Below, piece by piece: positions 1 to 6,104 of a DNA stretch of 48,205 nt; the first letter of the stretch is position 1; each line of letters starts with the position of its first letter. The notes under the pieces were generated by a model. The model saw nothing but the letters and a program-made list of their open reading frames with translations, had not been told where the DNA came from and ran no database searches. Source of the stretch: Saccharothrix sp. ST-888 (GTDB lineage: Bacteria > Actinomycetota > Actinomycetes > Streptomycetales > Streptomycetaceae). The stretch spans positions 1-48,205 of the forward strand of contig NZ_JYJF01000049.1 of assembly GCF_000955975.1 (NCBI RefSeq), written 5' to 3'. Both the position numbers and the translations under genes were made by a program.

Positions 1-18
1 CGTGCGCGCGGTGGTCAT
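1..18 (-). CDS. Possible 5' end of a divergent gene leaving the window
   Basis: On the minus strand an ATG (18 to 16) opens six codons (M-T-T-A-R-T) up to the window edge. A GGAAGG stretch lies about 10 nt upstream and a TAAATT -10-like box (69 to 64) further up. A gene divergent from the MFS transporter, often its regulator, would fit, but six codons prove nothing. Confidence 0.2.
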
Positions 19-45
19 GAGAACGCATCCTTCCAGAGGTTTCTG

Positions 46-69
46 TCAGGTTCCCTGCCTGATAATTTA
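46..69. promoter_or_regulatory. AT-rich divergent promoter region with short dyad
   Basis: TCAGG (46-50) and CCTGA (58-62) form a short dyad directly beside GATAAT (61-66, plus strand) and TAAATT (69-64, minus strand). This is the only AT-rich patch in the first kilobase and could be overlapping divergent promoters with an operator. The motifs are short, so this is tentative. Confidence 0.3.
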
Positions 70-133
70 TCGAGCGCCGAGGCCGTGCCCGCACTGCCGG
101 GCCGCGCCATACTGTCCGGGAGGGGACGAGGCC

Positions 134-1348
134 ATGCCGCACCAGCAGCACGTACGGGGCACCGGGAACGCCGGCCGGGCCAGGGTGAGCGTCGCCCTGG
201 TCTTCGCCGTGCACGGCGCGGTGACCGGCAGTTTCGTCACCCGCATCCCGTGGCTCCAGGACCACCTCCACCTGAGCCCCGGTCAGCTGGGCCTGGCCCT
301 GGTCTCCCCCGCGCTCGGCGCCTCGTTCGCGATGCCGCTCGCCGGACGGATCGTGCACCGCTTCGGCGCCCGCGCCGCCGTCCAGGGCCTGCTGACGCTC
401 TGGTGCCTCGCGCTGGCCCTGCCCGCGCTCTCGCCCAACCTGGCCACGCTCTGCCTCGCCCTGCTGGTCTACGGCGGCACCGCGGGGATGGCGGACGTCG
501 CGATGAACGCCCAGGGCGTCGAGGTCGAGGAGCGCCTCGGCCGCTCGATCATGTCCGGTCTGCACGGGATGTGGAGCGCGGGCGGCCTGGTCGCCTCCGG
601 GTTCGGCGTGCTCGCCGCTCATCAGCAGCTCGACGCACGGCTCCAACTCGCCGTCACCGCAGTGGTGCTGGCACTGCTGGCACAGCCGGTCTGCACCGGT
701 CTGCTCGACGTCCGCCCGGCGCCGGAGGCCGAGGCCCCGCCGCGCTTCGCGCTGCCGCCCCGCTCGGCCCTGGTGATCGGCCTGGTCGGGTTCTGCGCCG
801 TCTTCGCCGAGGGCGCCAGCATGGACTGGAGCGGTGTCTACCTGCGGGACGTGACCGGCTCCTCGGCCGGTACCGCCGCCGCCTGCTACACCGCCTTCGC
901 CGCCACCATGACCGTCGCCCGGCTGACCGGGGACCTGGTGATCCGCCGTTTCGGACCGGTCCGCGCGGTTCGGCTCGGCGGCGCGGTCGCCACCCTCGGC
1001 GGCCTCCTGGTGGTCGCGGCGGACACCCCCTACCTGGCCATCCCCGGTTTCGCACTGATCGGCGTCGGCATCGCCGTCGTCGTCCCGCTGGCCTTCGCGG
1101 CGGCCGGGCGCAGCGGCCCCAACCCGAGCCAGGCCATCGCGGGTGTCGCCACCGTCACCTACACCTCGGGCCTGGTCGCGCCCGCGATCGTCGGCGGCAT
1201 CGCGCAGGCCACCTCGCTGACGGTCTCCTTCACGGTGGTGACGCTGCTGACGACCGCACTCGTGGCGAGCGCGGGTGCCCTCCGGCAGCGACCGCGCGGC
1301 GGCCTGCCCGAGAGGGCCGCCCCGGACCTGGAGCGCTCCACCGGCTGA
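134..1348 (+). CDS. MFS transporter, YbjJ-like
   Basis: This 404-residue integral membrane protein belongs to the major facilitator superfamily and probably has 12 membrane segments. The N-terminal half shows the stretch MADVAMNAQGVEVEERLGRS followed by MSGLHGMWSAGG, which is characteristic of the YbjJ-like branch; its substrates are mostly unknown. The ATG at 134 was chosen because GGGAGGGGACGAG immediately precedes it and the first membrane segment (VSVALVFAVHGAVTGSF) begins about 15 residues later. The frame is open further upstream, but that part is not membrane-like. It is followed 74 nt later by nfo, which has its own leaderless-type promoter. The export substrate cannot be inferred. 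Confidence 0.85.
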   Translation: MPHQQHVRGTGNAGRARVSVALVFAVHGAVTGSFVTRIPWLQDHLHLSPGQLGLALVSPALGASFAMPLAGRIVHRFGARAAVQGLLTLWCLALALPALSPNLATLCLALLVYGGTAGMADVAMNAQGVEVEERLGRSIMSGLHGMWSAGGLVASGFGVLAAHQQLDARLQLAVTAVVLALLAQPVCTGLLDVRPAPEAEAPPRFALPPRSALVIGLVGFCAVFAEGASMDWSGVYLRDVTGSSAGTAAACYTAFAATMTVARLTGDLVIRRFGPVRAVRLGGAVATLGGLLVVAADTPYLAIPGFALIGVGIAVVVPLAFAAAGRSGPNPSQAIAGVATVTYTSGLVAPAIVGGIAQATSLTVSFTVVTLLTTALVASAGALRQRPRGGLPERAAPDLERSTG

Positions 1349-1409
1349 GGACCGGGCCGGTGCAGGCGCGGGAGCGGTCCCGCAGTGCGGGCCCGAGCGC
1401 CGGGCATGG

Positions 1410-1415
1410 CATCCT
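1410..1415 (+). promoter_or_regulatory. -10 box of leaderless nfo
   Basis: CATCCT lies 7 nt before the ATG at 1423 with no Shine-Dalgarno between, so transcription would start at or next to the start codon. Confidence 0.4.
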
Positions 1416-1422
1416 CGCTCCC

Positions 1423-2379
1423 ATGGATTCCGCAGCTCACCCCCCGTCCGCCGCCCTCCGCAACCCGGTCGGGGCCCACGTACCGGTGGCCGCGCGCGGG
1501 CTGGCGGGCACCGGCCTCGCGTACGCGCGCAAGGTCGGCGCGGAGGCGGTCCAGGTCTTCGTTGCCAATCCGCGCGGCTGGGCCACCCCGGAGGGCAACC
1601 CGGCCCAGGACGAGGAGTTCCGCACGGCCTGCGCGGCGGCGGGCATACCCGCGTACGTCCACGCGCCGTACCTGATCAACTTCGGTTCGGACTCCGGCGC
1701 CACCAGGGCCCGCTCCGCCGAGTCACTGCGCCACTCGCTGCTGCGCGCCCACCGGATCGGCGCGCTCGGTGTGGTGGTGCACACCGGTTCGGCGGTGGGC
1801 CGGGCGGCGGACGGCGGTTCCCGGTACGCGGCGGCGATGGCCCAAGTACGCGAGGACGTCAGGCCGTTGCTGGACGAGCTCGACGTGCTCGGCGAGGACG
1901 CCCCCTGGCTGCTGCTCGAACCGACCGCCGGGCAGGGCAGTTCGCTCTGCTCGCGGATGGAGGACCTGGCCGCGTACGCCGCCGCCCTCGACCACCACCC
2001 GAAGGTCGGCGTCTGCCTGGACACCTGCCACGCCTTCGCCGCCGGGCACGACCTCGCGGCCCCGGACGGCGTCGGGCGGACGCTGGACGCACTGGTCGCC
2101 GCCGTCGGCCCCGGGCGGCTGCGGCTGATCCACGCCAACGACTCGATGGACGTGGTCGGCGCCCGCAAGGACCGGCACGCCAACATCGGCGCCGGGCACA
2201 TCGGCGCGGACGCCTTTCGCACGCTGCTGGCCCACCCGGCCACCGAGGGCGTCCCGCTGATCATCGAGACCCCGGACGGCCGGCACGACCCCGACCGCGT
2301 CGAGGGCGCCCGCCACACCGCCGACCTCGACCTGCTCAAGCGCCTGCGCACCGAGGCCGGTCCGGTCCTCCGACGATGA
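1423..2379 (+). CDS. nfo: Deoxyribonuclease IV (AP endonuclease)
   Basis: Endonuclease IV hydrolyses the phosphodiester bond 5' of abasic sites in base-excision repair and carries a trinuclear zinc site in a TIM barrel. The 318-residue length is right for the family. Family signatures are visible in order: VHAPYLINFGS, VVVHTGSAVG, a glutamate ligand in LLLEPTAGQGSS, CLDTCHAFAAGHD, LIHANDS, RHANIGAGHIG and the C-terminal LIIETPDG. Together they supply the His/Glu/Asp metal ligands. The start at 1423 is supported by a -10-like CATCCT 7 nt upstream and by the position of the first barrel strand. It appears to be a single-gene unit. Confidence in the family is very high. Confidence 0.95.
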   Translation: MDSAAHPPSAALRNPVGAHVPVAARGLAGTGLAYARKVGAEAVQVFVANPRGWATPEGNPAQDEEFRTACAAAGIPAYVHAPYLINFGSDSGATRARSAESLRHSLLRAHRIGALGVVVHTGSAVGRAADGGSRYAAAMAQVREDVRPLLDELDVLGEDAPWLLLEPTAGQGSSLCSRMEDLAAYAAALDHHPKVGVCLDTCHAFAAGHDLAAPDGVGRTLDALVAAVGPGRLRLIHANDSMDVVGARKDRHANIGAGHIGADAFRTLLAHPATEGVPLIIETPDGRHDPDRVEGARHTADLDLLKRLRTEAGPVLRR

Positions 2380-2445
2380 CCCGCCTTCCGTTCCCGGGGC
2401 CCGGGTGCGGACAATGGGCGTCCCACTCACACGCAGGAGGCCCAG

Positions 2446-3186
2446 GTGTTCCGCCGCTGGTGGTTCGTCGGACTGTTGCGCGGCGAACCCGAGTCCGCCG
2501 CCCCACGCCGTCACCACTCCAAGGAGCAGGACGAGTTGGTGCTCCGCGAGTGGGAGGTGCTGCGCGAGCGGTTGACCGCCCACGCGAGCGAGCGGGTCAC
2601 CACGGCCGGGGGGATCATCCAGGCCGCCGAACTCCGGCTGGCACCCGAGGAGGCGTCCGCCCGCCGGGACTACCTGTGGGCACTGGAGGCGTACGAGGCC
2701 GCCGGCCGGCTCCTCGACGACGCGACCGACCTCCCGGACCTGGCGGCCGCCACGGTCCTGGCCGAACGCGCGGTCGAGCGGCTCGCGGCGGCGCACGCCG
2801 TCCACGCCGGGCTGCGGCCCACCGCGCCGGTGCTGCGCTGCTTCTACAACCCCCTGCACGGGAGCGCCTCGCCCCCGGTCGGCAAGGGCCCGAAGAAGGA
2901 GCGGCAGCGGCCCAGGACCAGCGCCCGGCAGGCGGCGGCCGACCGCAGGCCCGCCTGCGCCGACTGCCGCCGGGCCATCCTGGCCGGCCAGACACCCGAC
3001 GTCCTGCCCGCCCTGCTCCCCGCCAAGGCCGCCGGACGCGGCGCCGGCCGACTGCTGGTGCCGTACTACGCGGTGCCCCAGCAGTGGTCCCCGTGGTCCG
3101 TGAGCGCCTGCGGCGCGTACGACGACCAGGCGCCCGCGCTGGTCCTGCGCGGCGGGCACCGACGCGACCGGGGGCGCAAGGGCTAA
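2446..3186 (+). CDS. Conserved hypothetical protein with two-cysteine motifs
   Basis: This 246-residue soluble protein has no enzyme family that I recognise. The GTG start is fixed by GCAGGAGG 5-6 nt upstream. Residues 25-110 are highly charged and predicted helical (possible coiled coil, with a KEQDELVLREWEVL opening). The middle contains CFYNPLHG, a basic linker (KGPKKERQRPR), then CADCRRAIL, and the C-terminus has VPYYAVPQQWSPWSVSACGAY. The cysteine pairs around a basic linker could bind metal. I recall similar proteins in actinomycetes as uncharacterised. The stop codon TAA sits on the base of the large hairpin at 3186-3266. Confidence 0.75.
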   Translation: MFRRWWFVGLLRGEPESAAPRRHHSKEQDELVLREWEVLRERLTAHASERVTTAGGIIQAAELRLAPEEASARRDYLWALEAYEAAGRLLDDATDLPDLAAATVLAERAVERLAAAHAVHAGLRPTAPVLRCFYNPLHGSASPPVGKGPKKERQRPRTSARQAAADRRPACADCRRAILAGQTPDVLPALLPAKAAGRGAGRLLVPYYAVPQQWSPWSVSACGAYDDQAPALVLRGGHRRDRGRKG

Positions 3187-3266
3187 GACCGACCGGCACA
3201 TGGGGGGGAGGGTGAAGATGGGGGTCCCCCCGGCCCTCGACCCTCCCCCCATGTGCCGGTCGGTCT
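3186..3266. terminator. Large hairpin between two same-strand genes
   Basis: Arms 3186-3213 and 3240-3266 pair over 27 bp with one bulged G and a 26-nt loop that itself holds a GGGGG/CCCCC mini-stem. It starts at the last base of a stop codon and ends at the first base of the next gene's presumed -10 box. There is no T tract, so it acts either as a GC-type terminator or as an attenuator/insulator. Confidence 0.6.
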
Positions 3267-3271
3267 AAGCT
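3266..3271 (+). promoter_or_regulatory. -10 box of leaderless VTT-family gene
   Basis: TAAGCT ends 6 nt before the ATG at 3278, with no Shine-Dalgarno. The box begins at the last base of the upstream hairpin arm. Confidence 0.4.
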
Positions 3272-3277
3272 CACCGG

Positions 3278-4036
3278 ATGCTCCACGAACCGCCCCCGGC
3301 CGCTGCGGCGCCGGCCGCGCTGTGTGCCCCGGCCCCGGACGGCCCGAGCCCGGCGGATCCACCGTCGACGGCTGCGGCGGTCCCGCCCTGTGCGCACCCG
3401 GACCGCTCGCCGTGGCTGCGGCTCGGCCTGCTGCTGGCGATCCTCGGGGCGGCGGCCGCCTCGCTGCTGTTCTGGGACCCGACCCAGCTGCTGACCACGG
3501 GAGCACCCGGGCTGTGGCGGCTGCCGGTCTTCGCCCTGGTCTACGCCCTCGGGACGCTGGTGTTCGTACCCAAGCCCGCGCTGAACACCGCCGCCGGACT
3601 GCTCCTCGGCATCGGCTGGGGGCTTCCACTGGCGGTGGCCGGCACCACCCTCGGCGCGGCCGTCGCCTTCGCGCTGGGACGGCTGCTCGGCCGCGACGCC
3701 CTCCGCCCCCTGCTGAAGGCCAAGGCGCTGGCCGCACTCGACCGCCGGCTCACCGAACAGGGCTTCCGCAGCGTGCTGCTGCTCCGCCTCGTCCCGGGCA
3801 TCCCGTTCCAGGCGGCCAACTACGGCGCCGCCTTCTCCGGCGTACGGGCGCTGCCGTTCCTCTGCGGCACCGCCCTCGGAGTCCTGCCCGGTACCGCCGC
3901 CTACGTCCTCGCAGGCGCCAGCGCGGGTTCTCCCGGCTCCCCCGCCTTCCTGCTCTCCGCCGCCGCGATCGGCCTGATGACCGCCCTCAGCCTGCTCTCG
4001 CTCTGGCGCGCCTCCCGCCGCCGCGGGCCCGCCTGA
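3278..4036 (+). CDS. VTT-domain (TVP38/TMEM64/DedA-like) membrane protein
   Basis: This 252-residue membrane protein carries the VTT (SNARE-associated) domain from about residue 80 to 220. The characteristic run is FVPKPALNTAAGLLLG, a GTTLGAAVAFALGR segment, then RLVPGIPFQAANYGAAFSG and GTALGVLPGTAAYV. The first ~45 residues are a Pro/Ala-rich disordered tail that should be cytoplasmic. Family members act as lipid scramblases or influence envelope homeostasis; the precise role here is unknown. The gene is monocistronic, with an own -10 box immediately after a large hairpin. The TVP38 branch fits better than classic DedA. Confidence 0.85.
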   Translation: MLHEPPPAAAAPAALCAPAPDGPSPADPPSTAAAVPPCAHPDRSPWLRLGLLLAILGAAAASLLFWDPTQLLTTGAPGLWRLPVFALVYALGTLVFVPKPALNTAAGLLLGIGWGLPLAVAGTTLGAAVAFALGRLLGRDALRPLLKAKALAALDRRLTEQGFRSVLLLRLVPGIPFQAANYGAAFSGVRALPFLCGTALGVLPGTAAYVLAGASAGSPGSPAFLLSAAAIGLMTALSLLSLWRASRRRGPA

Positions 4037-4160
4037 CGCCACCGCCACCGGCTGGAGACCCTGTTCGCCGAACCTCGGACGGGGTACGGGAGTTGCCCCA
4101 CGGCGAGCACCGGGTGCCCGCCGGCGGCAAATTCGCTGTCGGTCTGTCAGTACCACTCGC

Positions 4161-4166
4161 CAGAAT
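4161..4166 (+). promoter_or_regulatory. -10 box of leaderless DinB-family gene
   Basis: CAGAAT lies 7 nt before the ATG at 4174; no Shine-Dalgarno is present. Confidence 0.4.
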
Positions 4167-4173
4167 GTCCGGC

Positions 4174-4710
4174 ATGAGCACTGACTCCGCTTCCACCTCC
4201 GCTTCCGCCCGCCCGGTCCGTGTCGAGCCGCCGATGGCTGCCGACGAGACGGCCATGCTGTCCGCCTGGCTGGACTTCCACCGGGCCACGCTCGCCGTCA
4301 AGTGCGAGGGCCTGACGGCCGAGCAGCTCCGGCTGCGCTCCGCCGCCCCCTCCTCGCTCTCCCTGCTCGGCCTGGTGCGGCACCTGGCCGAGGTGGAGCG
4401 CTACTGGTTCCAGCACGTCCTCTCCGGCAGCGAGGTGCAGAGCCTGTACTGCGAGGAGGACCGGGACGGCGACTTCAACCAGGTGGACACCGCCGACGCC
4501 GAGGAGGCGTTCGCCACCTGGCGGACCCAGATCGAGCTGGCCCGCACGGCCGCCGTCGGCGTCCCGCTGGAGACGCCCGGCAAGAAGCTCCGCGACGGTG
4601 AGCAGGTGACGCTGCGATGGATCCTGGTCCATATGATCGAGGAGTACGCCCGGCACAACGGACACGCCGATCTGATCCGGGAATTGATCGACGGCACCAC
4701 CGGCGAGTGA
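4174..4710 (+). CDS. DinB/DUF664 family protein
   Basis: This 178-residue soluble four-helix-bundle protein belongs to the DinB/DUF664 superfamily, whose members include mycothiol- or bacillithiol-dependent transferases and stress proteins. The three metal-ligand histidines expected of the family are visible: one in LVRHLAEVERYWF (helix 2) and two in ARHNGHADLIRELIDG (helix 4). The usual W-F-DFHR opening and the terminal RELIDG motif are also present. The first ~25 residues are Ser/Ala-rich and probably disordered. It stands alone between membrane-protein and division-protein genes. The thiol cofactor is likely mycothiol, given the lineage, but this is inference. Confidence 0.85.
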   Translation: MSTDSASTSASARPVRVEPPMAADETAMLSAWLDFHRATLAVKCEGLTAEQLRLRSAAPSSLSLLGLVRHLAEVERYWFQHVLSGSEVQSLYCEEDRDGDFNQVDTADAEEAFATWRTQIELARTAAVGVPLETPGKKLRDGEQVTLRWILVHMIEEYARHNGHADLIRELIDGTTGE

Positions 4711-4969
4711 AGCTGTTACACGATTGTTGACAGGGAGTCAATTCGCCACCGACAGACACCGATATGGTCTACGCGCGCAACCGTTAACCGAACTGTGACG
4801 TCGCAGCAGATACCGAACCGGGCTGCTCGCCACGTACCGTACGGCGGTCGCGGGCGGGCACCGGAGCGGTGATCAGTGCGATACTCGGACAGTTCCGTCG
4901 AGTGGATGACGTGTCAAGAGGACACGAACACCCGGGGGAACGGTACGGGACGAGGCAAGGAGGCGCGGC
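4711..4969. other. Intergenic region upstream of the SepF-family gene
   Basis: A 259-nt gap without a supportable gene. It contains a consensus-like -35 (TTGACA, 4727-4732) without a well-spaced -10, a TATGGT at 4763-4768 and the short dyad GTGTC-aagag-GACAC near 4910-4924. A promoter for the SepF-like gene must lie here, but I cannot fix it. Confidence 0.4.
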
Positions 4970-5371
4970 ATGGGAGCACTTCGCGACGAGCACCACAACG
5001 GGTGGTTGATGCCTTCCGGCAACTACGCCGCGGCGGTGTACGACGATCCGTGGGCGACGCAGGCGGTGGCGCCCGTGGCCCCGGCCGTCCCGGCCCCGGC
5101 GAAGATCGTCTCGCTGAAGCCCACCGGCTTCGAGTCCGCCCGTACGGTCGGCGAACACATCCGCGAGGGCATCCCGGTGGTCATGGACGTCACCGAGATG
5201 AACGAGGCCGAGGCCAAGCGCATGGTCGACTTCGCCTCCGGCCTGGTGTTCGGCACCCGGGGCGGGATCGAGCGGATCGCCCGCCGGGTCTTCCTGCTCA
5301 CCCCCGCCGACGTCGAGGTGATGGTGATCGACCGGCCGCTCGACGAGACCGGGTTCTTCAACCAGAGCTGA
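4970..5371 (+). CDS. sepF: SepF-family cell division protein (paralogue)
   Basis: SepF anchors FtsZ to the membrane in Gram-positive bacteria. This 133-residue protein has a short variable N-terminus (1-45) and a complete SepF (DUF552) domain from about residue 46. Visible signatures are KIVSLKPTGFESARTVGEHI, REGIPVVMDVTEMNEAEAKR, MVDFASGLVFGTRGGIERIA and RRVFLLTPADVEVM. The N-terminus lacks an obvious membrane-targeting amphipathic helix. AAGGAGG 6 nt upstream decides the ATG start. The canonical actinobacterial sepF lies in the ftsZ (dcw) cluster, with ylmE and divIVA nearby. None of those is here, so this is more likely one of the extra SepF-like paralogues known from Streptomyces that modulate division. 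Confidence 0.9.
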   Translation: MGALRDEHHNGWLMPSGNYAAAVYDDPWATQAVAPVAPAVPAPAKIVSLKPTGFESARTVGEHIREGIPVVMDVTEMNEAEAKRMVDFASGLVFGTRGGIERIARRVFLLTPADVEVMVIDRPLDETGFFNQS

Positions 5372-5425
5372 GCCGAGAGGCAGCACCCGATCCGTCACGG
5401 ACGGATCTGCGGCACACCCCGTCAC

Positions 5426-5462
5426 AGACCGGGGACGACACCATGTCGTCCCCGGTCTTTTT
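5426..5462 (+). terminator. Rho-independent terminator after the SepF-family gene
   Basis: A perfect 15-bp stem (AGACCGGGGACGACA at 5426-5440, complement at 5444-5458) with a CCA loop is followed by TTTT. It is the strongest intrinsic terminator in the window. Confidence 0.9.
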
Positions 5463-5511
5463 GCTGGTCAGAGCCTTACCAGGTGTCTCGGATGAGAGCT
5501 GTAACAAAAGA

Positions 5512-5531
5512 ATGAGACATTGATGTCTCAT
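5512..5531. promoter_or_regulatory. Palindromic operator of the TetR/MFS operon
   Basis: ATGAGACAT-TG-ATGTCTCAT is a dyad with two perfect 9-bp arms. It covers the expected -35 and spacer region of the promoter whose -10 is at 5538-5543. This is the usual arrangement for a TetR repressor that controls its own operon. Confidence 0.75.
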
Positions 5532-5537
5532 CTGACC

Positions 5538-5543
5538 TACACT
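5538..5543 (+). promoter_or_regulatory. -10 box of the TetR/MFS operon
   Basis: TACACT ends 6 nt before the ATG at 5550. A GAGACA 18 nt upstream could serve as a weak -35 inside the operator. The transcript would be leaderless. Confidence 0.5.
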
Positions 5544-5549
5544 CGAAAC

Positions 5550-6104
5550 ATGGCTACTGATCGCGACTCCGTCCTCGAGGCAGCCGTCGGCGTGCTCTCC
5601 CGGCGGCCGACCGCCCACCTCGACGAGATCGCGCGCGCCGCCGGCATCAGCCGGGCCACCCTGCACCGGATCTTCCCGGGCCGCGACGCCCTGATCCGCG
5701 AGGTCGGCGCTCTGGGCCTGCGCAAGTTCGCGACGGCCCTCGACAGTGCGGCGATCGAGACCGGCGACGCGCAGTCGGCACTGCGCCGTCTGGTGGACGC
5801 CATCGTCCCCGACGCCGCGCTGTGCGCCTTCCTCGCGGGCGAGAACCAGCTGTACGACGACCCCGAGATCAACGAGCTCTGGGAGATCCAGGACTCCCGG
5901 GTCCGCGTGCTCTTCCTGCGCGGCCAGCAGGAGGGCGTCTTCCGGATCGAGCTCTCGGCCGGCTGGCTCAGCGAGGCGTTCTTCGATCTCGTCGCCGGCG
6001 TCGGCTGGGCCGTCCAGGACGGCCGACTCGCCCCGCGTGACAGTGCCTACTCGCTCGCCGAACTCTTCCTCGGCGGCGCACTCAGGAGACCCGACCCATC
6101 ATGA
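5550..6104 (+). CDS. TetR-family repressor of the adjacent efflux pump
   Basis: This 184-residue regulator has an N-terminal TetR HTH (about residues 5-50; helix-turn-helix LDEIARAAGISRATLHRIFPGRDALIREV) and an all-helical ligand domain (LWEIQDSRVRVLFLRGQQEGVFR). Start 5550 is preferred over earlier codons because TACACT sits 6 nt upstream and the HTH then begins at the normal position. Its stop overlaps the start of the transporter (ATGA, 4 nt), so the two genes are translationally coupled. A near-perfect palindrome in the promoter argues for autorepression, with an exported compound as the likely inducer. Confidence 0.9.
   Translation: MATDRDSVLEAAVGVLSRRPTAHLDEIARAAGISRATLHRIFPGRDALIREVGALGLRKFATALDSAAIETGDAQSALRRLVDAIVPDAALCAFLAGENQLYDDPEINELWEIQDSRVRVLFLRGQQEGVFRIELSAGWLSEAFFDLVAGVGWAVQDGRLAPRDSAYSLAELFLGGALRRPDPS

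Noticed and set aside
2615..4156. 513-residue minus-strand open frame across two plus-strand genes
   Set aside because: Arg/Gly-rich product without motifs, opposite well-supported genes; a GC-bias artefact.
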